From Flavobacterium sp. SUN052 (GTDB lineage Bacteria; Bacteroidota; Bacteroidia; Flavobacteriales; Flavobacteriaceae): DNA of 64,000 nt. Shown here piece after piece: positions 43,064 through 52,038 of the stretch. How positions within the stretch are numbered: position 1 is the first letter of the stretch; the number at the start of each line of letters is the position of its first letter. The DNA is taken from contig NZ_JAPQNS010000007.1 in the NCBI RefSeq assembly GCF_028867935.1, positions 310,001 through 374,000 of the forward strand, given 5' to 3'. The notes beneath the pieces are model-generated. The model was not told where the DNA came from and did no database searches. It worked only from the letters and a program-made list of their open reading frames with translations. The position numbers were made by a program, and so were the translations under genes.

Positions 43064-45064
43064 ATGCTCGATTTGCTGCCAACAACCGCCCCTATCTCAC
43101 TCCTGCCAAAGCCCGTTCTGTATACACCTTCTCTGACCGAATATGTTCGGCGGAAAACGGTTACCGTTACCATCGGCGATGTGCCCATGGGGTCCGATTA
43201 CCCGATTCGGGTGCAGTCGATGACAACCATTGATACGATGGATACGGCGGGTTCGGTGGAGCAATCGATTCGGATGATCGAGGCTGGGTGCGAGTATATC
43301 CGCATTACGGCTCCCAGTGTGAAGGAGGCCCAAAATCTCGAAAATATTCGCAAAGAACTCCGGGTGAGAGGCTATACCACTCCACTTGTTGCCGATATTC
43401 ACTTTACGCCCAACGCGGCCGAACTGGCAGCCCGGATTGTGGAGAAAGTCCGCATCAACCCCGGCAATTACGCCGACCGCAAGCGCTTTGAACATATCGA
43501 TTATACCGACGATTCGTACGCGGCTGAGCTGGAGCGTATTCGGGACAAGTTTCTGCCGCTGGTACGGATCTGTAAGCAATACGGCACCGCCATGCGCATC
43601 GGTACAAACCACGGCTCTCTATCCGACCGTATTCTGAGCCGTTACGGCGACACCCCCGTGGGTATGGTCGAGTCGGCACTTGAGTTTTTGCGGATTTGCG
43701 AAGACGAGCAGTACTACAACATTGTGTTGTCGATGAAGTCGAGCAACCCGCAGGTCATGGTGCAGGCTTACCGCTTGCTGGTGCAGCGCTTAGACGAAGA
43801 AGGGCTGAAACCGTATCCCCTTCACCTGGGCGTGACCGAAGCCGGTGAAGCCGAAGATGGTCGGATTAAATCGGCGCTGGGTATTGGTACCTTGCTCGAA
43901 GATGGCATCGGCGATACCGTCCGGGTGTCGCTCACCGAAGAGCCTGAACGTGAAGCGCCCGTTGCCCGTGCCTTAATCTACCGCTATGTAAACAGAGCGG
44001 AGCAGGCCAGTCCGATTCCGGCGATTCAGTCCTACCCTATCGACCCATTTTCTTACACCCGGCGGACAACGCGGGAGGTATTCAATTTTGGTGGTAGCAA
44101 TGTGCCCCGCGTTGTTGCCGACTACAGTAACGTGCCGTTAACGGATCTCGATCAGTTGAAAGCTATCGGGCATTTTTACCTGCCTGTGCCCGACAAATGG
44201 GCTATGAACGATCTGGGAGCCGATTTTATTTACACGGGTTCCACCCCTGCTGCGTTTATGTTGCCCAATGGCCTGAAAGAAATTCTGGATTTCACCGCCT
44301 GGAGCACACAAGCTGATCTAGCCAATAAATTCCCGCTGTTAACCACAGCCGAATACCTGAATGCTCGCGCTCAGTCGTTCAGCAACCGGCTCAATTTTGT
44401 GCGGGTGGCGCTGGCTGATCTGACCGAAGACTTAATAGCGACCATTCAGGCTGACCCCTCGGTGGTACTTCTCGTGACTACTGAAAATGCCCACGCGATG
44501 CCCGAACTTCGGCGGTTGTTTGTGGAACTGATGAACCGCAACATACAGGCTCCGGTTGTGGTGCAGCGAGCTTACCCATCTATTGCCCCCGAGGACCTGC
44601 CCATTTATGCTGCTACCGATGTAGGGGGTCTACTGATTGATGGGCTTGGTGATGGCATTATGCTTTCGGGCGCTACTGATGTCGACTCGCGCAAACGCAA
44701 TAATGAATTGGCTTTTGGTATTTTGCAGGCTGCCCGCACCCGTATTACTAAAACGGAATACATTTCCTGCCCTTCTTGCGGCCGCACGTTGTTCGATCTT
44801 CAGGAAACAACTGCTACCATCCGGCAACGCACCGAACACCTTAAAGGCATCAAAATCGGCATTATGGGCTGTATCGTAAATGGCCCCGGCGAGATGGCTG
44901 ACGCTGATTATGGGTATGTTGGAATAGGTCGGGATAAAATTGCGCTCTATCGCGGGCAGCAGGTCATCAAAAAATCGGTTCCGGCCATACGGGCCGTTGA
45001 TGAACTGATCGAATTGATTCGGGAAGATGGGCGTTGGCTGGAAGCAGGCAACAGTGAGCAGTGA
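43064..45064 (+). CDS. ispG: 4-hydroxy-3-methylbut-2-en-1-yl diphosphate synthase (flavodoxin), long form
   Basis: 666 residues from ATG 43064 (MLDLLPTTAPISL). This is the long IspG form of Bacteroidota and plants, with an extra domain between the TIM barrel and the iron-sulfur domain. Marks: VTIGDVPMGSDYPIRVQSMTT near the start, LHLGVTEAGEAEDGRIKSA, and the [4Fe-4S] ligands in CPSCGRTLFD near residue 568 and GCIVNGPGEMADADYGYVG near 602. It converts methylerythritol cyclodiphosphate to HMBPP in the MEP isoprenoid route. The last codons (NSEQ) and the stop overlap a dispersed GCAGT-type repeat. Confidence 0.96.
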   Translation: MLDLLPTTAPISLLPKPVLYTPSLTEYVRRKTVTVTIGDVPMGSDYPIRVQSMTTIDTMDTAGSVEQSIRMIEAGCEYIRITAPSVKEAQNLENIRKELRVRGYTTPLVADIHFTPNAAELAARIVEKVRINPGNYADRKRFEHIDYTDDSYAAELERIRDKFLPLVRICKQYGTAMRIGTNHGSLSDRILSRYGDTPVGMVESALEFLRICEDEQYYNIVLSMKSSNPQVMVQAYRLLVQRLDEEGLKPYPLHLGVTEAGEAEDGRIKSALGIGTLLEDGIGDTVRVSLTEEPEREAPVARALIYRYVNRAEQASPIPAIQSYPIDPFSYTRRTTREVFNFGGSNVPRVVADYSNVPLTDLDQLKAIGHFYLPVPDKWAMNDLGADFIYTGSTPAAFMLPNGLKEILDFTAWSTQADLANKFPLLTTAEYLNARAQSFSNRLNFVRVALADLTEDLIATIQADPSVVLLVTTENAHAMPELRRLFVELMNRNIQAPVVVQRAYPSIAPEDLPIYAATDVGGLLIDGLGDGIMLSGATDVDSRKRNNELAFGILQAARTRITKTEYISCPSCGRTLFDLQETTATIRQRTEHLKGIKIGIMGCIVNGPGEMADADYGYVGIGRDKIALYRGQQVIKKSVPAIRAVDELIELIREDGRWLEAGNSEQ

Positions 45065-45090
45065 ACAGCGAGCAGTAAGCGGAGAACGGC
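45049..45090. repeat. GCAGTGAGCAGT-type intergenic repeat at ispG 3' end
   Basis: Words of AACAGTGAGCAGTGAACAGC type begin inside the last ispG codons and supply its TGA stop. Complementary words (CTGTTCACTG and TGATAACTG) lie further on, near 45178-45210. Related to the repeat at 30174-30246. Confidence 0.5.
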
Positions 45091-45219
45091 AACAGTTTGA
45101 GTCTAGGCGAACATTTTTGCTTAACAAAACATTGTAAAATAAAGGCTTTATCTTTTAAACAAACTGTTATCTGCTGGCTGATAACTGTTCACTGAAACAA
45201 GCTGATAACTGATCTCTCT

Positions 45220-45408
45220 ATGAATCGTTTCATCGATTATCTTAAAATTGGGCCGGTTTTCGCGTATTTCCTTCGGGTTTTCCGTAAGCGCGACCCCAAC
45301 GATCCTACGAGCGTGAATCTTCGGATGATGCATGGCATCAATCGGATTTCCATTGTGATGTTCCTGTTCTGTCTGATCGTAATGATTTTTCGTGCCTGCA
45401 CCCGATGA
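45220..45408 (+). CDS. Small membrane protein, DUF6728-like
   Basis: 62 residues: an amphipathic N-terminus (YLKIGPVFAYFLRVFRKRD), a polar middle, and one C-terminal membrane segment (ISIVMFLFCLIVMIFRA). It resembles the short Bacteroidota family DUF6728 as I remember it. Function unknown. The stop overlaps the next start (ATGA), so the two are translationally coupled. Confidence 0.75.
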   Translation: MNRFIDYLKIGPVFAYFLRVFRKRDPNDPTSVNLRMMHGINRISIVMFLFCLIVMIFRACTR

Positions 45409-45761
45409 ATGTTGAAGCCCTCCGTGACTACTGCATCAGTAAACCTCACGCAACTGAGTCGCTGCCGTTTGGCCCCGAAAATCTTGTGTTGAAAGTAGGC
45501 GGTAAAATGTTTGGGTTAATATCGCTCGATGCCAGCCCGGCTAGCATTAACCTCAAATGTAATCCAGAACTAGCCGAGCAGCTACGCGACGAGTATTCAG
45601 CCGTAATTCCAGCGTATCACATGAATAAAAAACACTGGAATACGGTCAAAATGAACTCGTCAATCCGGTGGGCGCAGGTGCAGGAATGGATCGATCACTC
45701 GTATGATCTAGTCTGGCAAAGTTTGCCTAAAGCGGTTAAAGCTGAGCTGGAAAAAGAATAG
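45405..45761 (+). CDS. MmcQ/YjbR family protein
   Basis: 118 residues of the MmcQ/YjbR (CyaY-like fold) family: MNVEALRDYCISKPHATESLPFG at the start, VLKVGGKMFGLISLD, NLKCNPELAEQLRDEY and the typical HMNKKHWNTVKM followed by WIDHSYDLVWQSL. Often called DNA-binding, with little direct evidence. It overlaps the preceding small membrane-protein gene by four bases. Confidence 0.9.
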   Translation: MNVEALRDYCISKPHATESLPFGPENLVLKVGGKMFGLISLDASPASINLKCNPELAEQLRDEYSAVIPAYHMNKKHWNTVKMNSSIRWAQVQEWIDHSYDLVWQSLPKAVKAELEKE

Positions 45762-45805
45762 AAAAAATGGTATATTCGTAGTTATCAAGCCAGGCTGTGT
45801 TTGTT

Positions 45806-46372
45806 ATGGAAGTCGCGCTGTTAGGTCTGCTTTTTGCCCTGTATTTAGCTATCAACTACTTTTTCACCGACCATGATACCCCATCGGATAAAGACCGTGT
45901 ACGGTTTGAAAAAGGCATTAAGCTACTGAAAGACAAAGAAATAAATTCAGCCTTTACGTTTTTCGATGAGGCTGTTCGGCAACATCCGAAATCGGCAATT
46001 GTTTATGCGTTTCGGGGGCGTTGCCAGCTACTACAGGACAACTACTATTCGGCCATTTATGATCTGACTCAAGCGCTCAGTCGCGATAACACACTCGGCG
46101 ACTGTTATCTTGATCGGGGTATCGCTTTTTACAAAACGCATCAGTTTCCCGAAGCCTTTCGCGAATTCGACAAAGCCGTCTGGTACCTGCGCGATGAGCA
46201 ACCTGATGCGTATCGGTGGCGTGCGCTCTCCCGAATTCAGCTCCGACAGCTTCAACAAGCCGAAAATGATCTTCGGCGTGCGGTCATGCTGGGCGACGAA
46301 AACGCGTTTCAACTCCTGCGCCAGCCGCCCTTTACGAAAGGATATGGAGTCAATAAGGTATTAGGTAAGTAG
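45806..46372 (+). CDS. Membrane-anchored TPR protein
   Basis: 188 residues from ATG 45806. An N-terminal membrane helix (VALLGLLFALYLAINYFF) is followed by about four TPR units (FEKGIKLLKDKEINSAFTFFDEAVRQHPK, AIYDLTQALSRDN, AFREFDKAVWYL, AENDLRRAVMLGD). Probably a scaffold on the inner membrane. A near-consensus TATATTCG lies about 30 bases upstream. Confidence 0.82.
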   Translation: MEVALLGLLFALYLAINYFFTDHDTPSDKDRVRFEKGIKLLKDKEINSAFTFFDEAVRQHPKSAIVYAFRGRCQLLQDNYYSAIYDLTQALSRDNTLGDCYLDRGIAFYKTHQFPEAFREFDKAVWYLRDEQPDAYRWRALSRIQLRQLQQAENDLRRAVMLGDENAFQLLRQPPFTKGYGVNKVLGK

Positions 46373-46380
46373 TCAATTCA

Positions 46381-46452
46381 GGTATTGGGTAAATGGATGG
46401 AGAATTACCTCAGTTACCAACAACCAAATTACCTATTTACCCCGTTACCCAT
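46381..46452. repeat. GGGTAA/TTACCC-type intergenic repeat between convergent genes
   Basis: Contains GAGAATTACC and CAGTTACC words shared with the palindrome at 6428-6482, and pairs GGGTAAATGG (46387-46396) loosely with CCCATTT/TTACCC at its right end. The right end reaches into the 3' end of the LysE-type gene. Confidence 0.6.
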
Positions 46453-47075
46453 TTCATAAACGGATGGTATAACCGAGTCCAGGCCAGGTTAGTGGCAATA
46501 ATGAGAAATACTACGCCGGTTAGCCGGTTGAAATACAGCACAACTTTCGGGGTAAATAATCGCTTTAGTTTATGAGCCGACAGGGCCAGTCCTGATTGCG
46601 TCAGGAAAATGCCTAGTATACTCATTCCCATAAAGGCAATCTGCTCATCCAAGTCGTAATGGAGCTTGTTGCGGAGATACGCAGCCAGGGTTACCCATGT
46701 AATGAAGTTGATCGGGTTGAGGCCGTTGAGCAGAAAACCCGTCCAGAAATAATACAGAAAGTTACCGAATCGGGTAGTCGGATAGGCTAATCGCGGAGTG
46801 CCTTTCAGCAAATTGGCAAGGCCAATGGCTGTTAGAAATACGACACCAACCACCGTCAGCATCAGATCAAAGCCTTCAACTTTAGGAATAAACGAGGTAC
46901 CAAATAAGGCGGAGGCAACGAAAATAGCATCGCATACAACCACCCCAAACGCAATTTTCATTCCCGCCCGATACCCGTTGTCCACACTGTTCTGGAGCAG
47001 CGAGAAAAAAACAGTCCCGAATGTTAGGCACAGGAAAAAACCCGATAACAGGCCAAAGAACAGCGCTTCAATCAT
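46437..47075 (-). CDS. LysE family translocator
   Basis: 212 residues with about six membrane segments. The LysE/RhtB pattern is visible in FFGLLSGFFLCLTFGTVFFSLLQNSVDNGYRAG and FWTGFLLNGLNPINFITWV. These export amino acids or their analogues. No neighbouring amino acid gene gives a substrate hint. Its last codons overlap an intergenic repeat. Confidence 0.87.
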   Translation of the reverse strand: MIEALFFGLLSGFFLCLTFGTVFFSLLQNSVDNGYRAGMKIAFGVVVCDAIFVASALFGTSFIPKVEGFDLMLTVVGVVFLTAIGLANLLKGTPRLAYPTTRFGNFLYYFWTGFLLNGLNPINFITWVTLAAYLRNKLHYDLDEQIAFMGMSILGIFLTQSGLALSAHKLKRLFTPKVVLYFNRLTGVVFLIIATNLAWTRLYHPFMKWVTG

Positions 47076-47148
47076 GCTATAAATGGATAATTAACAATGA
47101 ATAATGTACACATACTGCCTGGTATAACGTTCCATTAAACATTTTTCA

Positions 47149-47697
47149 TTATACATTATAGAGCCGTCCAACCATCAGGATGGCTGCCATGCTGATTGAA
47201 TCAGTGATTTCGCTATTCATAACCATTCGAACGGCGTCTGCTAGGAGTACTTTGCGTACCTGTAACTCTTCCGTTTCTTCAGGTTCGTGATCGCCCTGCA
47301 CAAGGTCTTCGGCAATGTAGATAAAGCCCTCTTCGTCAGTGGCAGAGTTGGAGGTGTGAATCCGGGCAATTTGTGTCCATCGGCGTGCTTCGAGGCCCGT
47401 TTCTTCTTTGAGTTCACGCCGGGCGGAGTCGAGCGGGTCGGTACCAATGGGACTACCGCCCTCGGGAATTTCCCACGAATATTCGTTGAGTGGATACCGG
47501 TACTGACCTACCAGATACGTGTATCCTTCGGCATCAATGGGAACAACACCAACGGCTTTGTTTTTGAAGCTGACAACGCCATAAATGCCAGGTGTATTAG
47601 CGGGTGTGGTTACCTCTTCATGCCTGACGGTCAGCCAATTATTCTCATAGGCAACCGTGGAAGAATGGGTTTGCCAGGGGTTTTCGGTTGAATTCAT
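47149..47697 (-). CDS. NUDIX hydrolase (ADP-ribose pyrophosphatase-like)
   Basis: 182 residues from ATG 47697 (MNSTENPWQTHSS); longer starts to 47769 are open but overlap the divergent transporter promoter region. The Nudix box GGSPIGTDPLDSARRELKEETGL is present with REL-EE-G intact, but the first Glu of the Gx5E element is Thr. EYSWEIPEGG upstream of the box is typical of ADP-sugar pyrophosphatases, which hydrolyse ADP-ribose to AMP and ribose 5-phosphate. The REXXEE metal ligands are intact, so activity is likely. Confidence 0.88.
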   Translation of the reverse strand: MNSTENPWQTHSSTVAYENNWLTVRHEEVTTPANTPGIYGVVSFKNKAVGVVPIDAEGYTYLVGQYRYPLNEYSWEIPEGGSPIGTDPLDSARRELKEETGLEARRWTQIARIHTSNSATDEEGFIYIAEDLVQGDHEPEETEELQVRKVLLADAVRMVMNSEITDSISMAAILMVGRLYNV

Positions 47698-47782
47698 ACG
47701 CGCTAAAGTACAGCTTTTTCGCATCCAATTAGCTACCTTTATGGTACATCTTACCCGATTACCCATCACTTACATCAACCGA

Positions 47783-48790
47783 ATGCAAACCAACCAATCG
47801 ACCAAGTACCGCTGGATGAGAGTGTCGCTCATATTGAGCATAGTGCTGTTACTGTTGAAATTAGGTGCATTCTATTTGACCAATTCAACGGCCATCCTGA
47901 CCGATGCACTGGAGTCGATTGTTAACGTGGTTGCGAGTGCGTTTGCTTTTTACAGCATCTATATATCCGGGCAGCCCCGCGATCAGAATCACCCCTACGG
48001 ACACGGAAAAATTGAGTTTCTTTCCTCAGGTTTTGAGGGTGCGCTAATTCTGTCTGCGGGCTTTTTTATTTTAGCTGAAGCGGTACTGAGTTTTTTTGAA
48101 CCCCGTAGCCTTCAAAACCTCGACTGGGGTATTGCCATTGTAGCCCTTACTACCGGAATCAACGCTTTCCTAGGCTGGCGCCTAATACAAAACGGTGAAA
48201 AAACCGATTCGCTTGCCCTGATCGCCGACGGTCGCCATTTGCTTACAGACAGCGTCAGTAGTGCGGTGGTTGTAGTGGGCATTGGGTTAGTCTGGTTGAC
48301 GGGTCAGACCTGGCTCGACAGTGTTTTGTCGATCATCCTGGCGGGGGTTATTATTTACAACGGGTTTGTTATTACGCGGCAGTCAGTGGCGCGGCTGATG
48401 GACGAAACCGATTTACCTACCCTGACCCGGGTTGTTTCGGTGCTTTGCGACCGGAAAAGTCCCAACTGGATTGACGTGCATAATCTTCGCGTTCAGAAAT
48501 ACGGAGCCGACCTGCATATCGACTGCCACCTAACGCTGCCCTATTATTGGGATCTGGAACACGTTCATAACGAAGTTCATGTTTTTGAAGATGCGCTCAA
48601 GGAGGCCTCAAACAGCGAAGTAGAGATTTTTGTCCATACTGATCCCTGCCTGAAAGAGTGCTGCCACTATTGCCGTGTGGCCAACTGCCCCGTGCGGGCG
48701 TTTCCTTTCATACGAGACGTAGACTGGACCGCTGCTAACCTCCCACTCAATCAGAAACATTTCGTACCCTTCGAGCCACAAACCACCTGA
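47783..48790 (+). CDS. Cation diffusion facilitator family transporter
   Basis: 335 residues from ATG 47783 (MQTNQSTKYRWMR); upstream in-frame starts are less likely. Six membrane segments, with the metal-site motifs DALESIVNVV (TM2), HPYGHGKIEF (loop) and ADGRHLLTDS (TM5), then a cytoplasmic ferredoxin-like domain. CDF proteins export Zn, Fe, Mn or Co by proton antiport. The C-terminal end carries a Cys cluster (DPCLKECCHYCRVANC), probably an extra metal-binding site. Confidence 0.92.
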   Translation: MQTNQSTKYRWMRVSLILSIVLLLLKLGAFYLTNSTAILTDALESIVNVVASAFAFYSIYISGQPRDQNHPYGHGKIEFLSSGFEGALILSAGFFILAEAVLSFFEPRSLQNLDWGIAIVALTTGINAFLGWRLIQNGEKTDSLALIADGRHLLTDSVSSAVVVVGIGLVWLTGQTWLDSVLSIILAGVIIYNGFVITRQSVARLMDETDLPTLTRVVSVLCDRKSPNWIDVHNLRVQKYGADLHIDCHLTLPYYWDLEHVHNEVHVFEDALKEASNSEVEIFVHTDPCLKECCHYCRVANCPVRAFPFIRDVDWTAANLPLNQKHFVPFEPQTT

Positions 48791-49100
48791 ATGACAACAG
48801 ATTAGTATTCGTCTATCTTGACGAACGGGGGCCATCCAAAATAACTTTCCCGGGATTATTTGGAAATCTGAAAAACAGTAATCAGTTTTATACAAATTAT
48901 TCTCTGGTTATTGCTATAATTCAGGTTGTATTCATAGTCGGAAAGGCTGATCGCGATACGGTCAGCCTTTTTTTAATTGTGCTTCCCAGCCCAATACCGC
49001 GCCAATCTGGGGCGCTATAGATCTCGATTCACTTCATACTGGTGAGTTTTCGACAGGTCTGGTCTTATTGCATCAACAAGACAATGTTAAACAAGACACA
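48791..49100. other. Intergenic region with terminator
   Basis: A 310-base gap between two plus-strand genes. It contains the hairpin at 48942-48975. The rest shows no coding potential and no clear promoter element. Confidence 0.5.
48942..48975 (+). terminator. Intrinsic terminator downstream of CDF gene
   Basis: Stem AAAGGCTGA (48942-48950) with TCAGCCTTT (48962-48970) followed by TTTT. Confidence 0.8.
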
Positions 49101-50033
49101 ATGTTAGTCTCATCAAATCGACGCTCGTTTCTGAAACAGGCCGCTACTGTAGCGGCTAGTGCTGCACTACTGCCCGAAGCCTGGGCCGATACTATGGCGA
49201 AGAAGCCTTTTTTCGAAATTTCACTGGCTGAGTGGTCGCTCCATAAGGCGCTGTTTGCCAAAAAAATATCTAATCTCGATTTTCCGGCATTGGCTAAAAA
49301 TGAGTTTGGTATCAGCACGGTTGAGTATGTTAACCAGTTTTTCAAAGACAAGGCACAGGATCAAGCGTATCTCAACGACTTGTTGACCCGCTGCAAAGAC
49401 AATGGCATTAAAAACCACCTCATCATGATCGACGGTGAAGGTAGTTTGGGCGAAATGGACAAAACCAAACGCGACAAGGCCGTTGATAATCACAAAAAAT
49501 GGGTGGAGTGCGCCAAGACCCTGGGCTGTAAAACGATTCGTGTTAATGCTGCCTACAGTACGGGAACGATGGAGGAAGTAGCTCAAACAGCCGTCGAAGG
49601 ATTGGGTAGCCTGGGTGAGTTTGCCAAGAAAACGGGTATCAACATTATCGTTGAAAATCACGGGGGCTACAGCTCAAACGGACAATGGCTGTCGGGGGTC
49701 ATCAAGCAAGTGGGCATGAAAAACGTAGGCACACTGCCTGATTTCGGCAATTTCTGCATCAAACGCGGTAAAGACGGCTGCGAAACCTCATACGACCGCT
49801 ACCAGGGTACGCAGGAGTTGATGCCATTTGCCAAAGGCGTTTCAGCCAAAACGTATGACTTCGATGAGCAGGGCAACTGCGTTGAAACAGATTATAACCG
49901 CATCCTGAAAATCGTTAAAGACAGTGGCTTCCGGGGATATGCTGGCATTGAATACGAAGGAAGCAAACTCGATGAATACGAAGGAATCAAGAAAACAAAA
50001 GCGCTGCTGGAACGAGTAGCGACTCTGGTTTAA
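49101..50033 (+). CDS. Tat-exported sugar phosphate isomerase/epimerase-like TIM-barrel protein
   Basis: 310 residues from ATG 49101. The N-terminus [21 protein letters not shown] is a twin-arginine signal (RRSFLK). The mature part is an AP-endonuclease-2/xylose-isomerase-like TIM barrel: [26 protein letters not shown] (metal-binding Glu), [10 protein letters not shown] and GYAGIEYEG. Such proteins in Bacteroidota are usually annotated as sugar phosphate isomerase/epimerase; export through Tat suggests a metal cofactor loaded in the cytoplasm and a periplasmic sugar substrate. Substrate unknown. Confidence 0.88.
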   Translation: MLVSSNRRSFLKQAATVAASAALLPEAWADTMAKKPFFEISLAEWSLHKALFAKKISNLDFPALAKNEFGISTVEYVNQFFKDKAQDQAYLNDLLTRCKDNGIKNHLIMIDGEGSLGEMDKTKRDKAVDNHKKWVECAKTLGCKTIRVNAAYSTGTMEEVAQTAVEGLGSLGEFAKKTGINIIVENHGGYSSNGQWLSGVIKQVGMKNVGTLPDFGNFCIKRGKDGCETSYDRYQGTQELMPFAKGVSAKTYDFDEQGNCVETDYNRILKIVKDSGFRGYAGIEYEGSKLDEYEGIKKTKALLERVATLV

Positions 50034-50044
50034 TTGACTATAGT

Positions 50045-50089
50045 GTGTTGGCAGGTCGAACCGTCGAACCGCCCCTGACCTGCCAACAC
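50045..50089. terminator. Bidirectional terminator between convergent genes
   Basis: A perfect 13-bp stem GTGTTGGCAGGTC (50045-50057) with its complement at 50077-50089, between the stops at 50033 (plus) and 50094 (minus). Confidence 0.85.
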
Positions 50090-50093
50090 CTAA

Positions 50094-51221
50094 TTAATTC
50101 TCTTCCGAATACCCAGCTGCGGAGGTCATGCCTTTGCCACCAATACCCGTAACGATCCGAATGTGATCGTCTACATCGTGCTCGAAAATCTCGGCGGGCG
50201 TTTGCGCATAAAAACCCGCCCACGTCCGGCTACTCTGCTCAACCGGAAAATCAACGATGCGCTTTGCCTCATTGATAATCAATGCATTGACGGTATCTTT
50301 TGTATCAAAACCTAGGTCATCGATCTGATTGGCGGGGGCGTATTCGTGCGAGTCGCCAATGATAAACGAACCATCGGTGGCCTGCTTAAATAACACATGA
50401 ATACCCCACTTTTTCAGGTCAACGAGGTGTTCAGGCAGATTTAAATTGGCAAAGGAGGCACATTCGGCGAATGCTTCATACCGGCGGATAGTCAGCCCAG
50501 TCAGAATGTTGCCGGGCAGGTTCACAGCGGGCATCGGCACTGTTTGCATCATTTGCAACTTACTAACGATCAGGCCACTGTTGGCAAACAAATCTGGGAA
50601 CAGCAATCGAAATTCGTAGCCACTACAAATCAGCACGCGTTCTCCTTCGTGCAAGACTCCACCCGCCAGAGTTACTATTGCCCGCCCATTACCCGATTGG
50701 CACTCGATCACTGCTGAGTTGGGTTGATACGTTACCCCGTAGTTCTGGACAATAAAGTCGATAACCCGGTAAATCATCCGGTCCGGCTCCACACTAATTT
50801 CATCGGGGAAAAATAAAGCACCTTTCACATAAGCAGGTCGGAGGTGCGGATAACGAGCCAGCGTTTGCGCGGTAGAGAGCAGCTCGCAGGCGTAGCCATC
50901 AGACTGTCGCCGGTCGAAGAGTTCGTTACAAAGCGCCCACTCGTCCTCGTCGGAAGCCACATAAACTGAACCATTTTGCCGAACTGTAATGTCCGTTTGG
51001 CTTTGCAGCTGCCGGTAAATTTCCAGGCTCCGACGACCGTAGTCGAACCAGCGGCCAGACAAACCCGAGGGTACCACCTGCCCAAAGTTGCGAACTGTTG
51101 AGCTTACCGGACGATTATCTTTTTCGAGCAACAGTACTCGCTGGCCCCGTTTGGCAGCATGGTAGGCATGAAAGGTACCGAGTGCCCCGGCACCAACGAT
51201 AATTAGGTCGTACGTGGTCAT
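50094..51221 (-). CDS. TIGR03364-type FAD-dependent oxidoreductase (aminophosphonate associated)
   Basis: 375 residues of the DAO family. The dinucleotide-binding motif is IIVGAGALGTFHAYHA at residues 7-22, with LLLEKD marking the end of the first Rossmann unit, and GIGGKGMTSAAG near the C-terminus binds FAD. The pattern STVRNFGQVVPSGL is typical of the TIGR03364 subgroup, which is recognised for synteny with phosphonatase-like hydrolases and proposed to deaminate an aminophosphonate oxidatively. The phosphonatase-like gene is directly upstream here, 39 bases away, supporting that assignment. Confidence 0.85.
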   Translation of the reverse strand: MTTYDLIIVGAGALGTFHAYHAAKRGQRVLLLEKDNRPVSSTVRNFGQVVPSGLSGRWFDYGRRSLEIYRQLQSQTDITVRQNGSVYVASDEDEWALCNELFDRRQSDGYACELLSTAQTLARYPHLRPAYVKGALFFPDEISVEPDRMIYRVIDFIVQNYGVTYQPNSAVIECQSGNGRAIVTLAGGVLHEGERVLICSGYEFRLLFPDLFANSGLIVSKLQMMQTVPMPAVNLPGNILTGLTIRRYEAFAECASFANLNLPEHLVDLKKWGIHVLFKQATDGSFIIGDSHEYAPANQIDDLGFDTKDTVNALIINEAKRIVDFPVEQSSRTWAGFYAQTPAEIFEHDVDDHIRIVTGIGGKGMTSAAGYSEEN

Positions 51222-51260
51222 TAATTGGGTGGTACGGTGGATTACAACTCCACCATACCG

Positions 51261-51980
51261 TTAGATCGAACGAATATATTCGGGAAGCTCAGTGAGTGAA
51301 TTAAGCAATTGATGATGTGGATACGGGTTGAGTTGCGAGCGCGAGTGCGTTCCGTTAGTAAGCCCGAGGTTATGACCTACCCCAGCCGCCCTTGCAGATT
51401 GCAGATCAGAGGGGGTATCGCCCAGGTTGACAACCGCCTTCGGATCGCTCACACCCAACCGGCGCATAACTTCCTGAATCATAAATGGCTTTGGTCGCCC
51501 TTCGGCCACCTCGTCGCTGGCTATGCTTGCCTGAATAATAGAATCCGCAGTTCCAATGTATTGCTCGTCGAGACCATCCAACCACCCCAGACGATCCAGA
51601 ATAATGTTAGTGACTTTGCGGTAAAAACCCGTTGTGAGTGCAATAGGAATACCCTGTTTGTGCAGAAAATCAAAAGCCTCTAAACATCCTTCCGTTGGTA
51701 TCACCGACTCTGTGCTGTAGTGGGCCTCCAGAATTTCGGTGAAGCGGACATACGATTTTTCTACGTAGCGAGTTGTATCGGCAGTTGGGTGGGCCAGTTG
51801 TTCCCGCCAAAGAATATCAAATACGTGTCGCTTCGACATGCCCTGCATTGCCAGAATACGCTCTGCCGATACAGTAAGGCCGGTTTGGGCGGCTGCCTCG
51901 GCAAAACAGGCTTCTACTTCATGTTCGTCGGCAACGGTTGTACCGGCCATATCGAAAATCACTAATTGAACGAGAGGCAT
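51261..51980 (-). CDS. Phosphonatase-like HAD hydrolase (TIGR03351 type)
   Basis: 239 residues of the HAD superfamily. Motif I is FDMAGTTVAD, with nucleophile Asp9 and the AGT sequence shared with phosphonoacetaldehyde hydrolase PhnX. The cap domain has Lys50 in QGMSKRHV at a place that may correspond to the Schiff-base Lys of PhnX. Motif II is ALTTGF, motif III the Lys in GRPKPF, motif IV NLGDTPSDLQSA. It probably hydrolyses the C-P bond of a phosphonoaldehyde made by the FAD enzyme. Followed upstream by the DUF5690 transporter gene, 58 bases away. Confidence 0.85.
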   Translation of the reverse strand: MPLVQLVIFDMAGTTVADEHEVEACFAEAAAQTGLTVSAERILAMQGMSKRHVFDILWREQLAHPTADTTRYVEKSYVRFTEILEAHYSTESVIPTEGCLEAFDFLHKQGIPIALTTGFYRKVTNIILDRLGWLDGLDEQYIGTADSIIQASIASDEVAEGRPKPFMIQEVMRRLGVSDPKAVVNLGDTPSDLQSARAAGVGHNLGLTNGTHSRSQLNPYPHHQLLNSLTELPEYIRSI

Positions 51981-52038
51981 ACTTGACTAATCTAGGTTGT
52001 TTTTGGTTTCTGGTACAATGATCGAGCAGTGATGCTCC

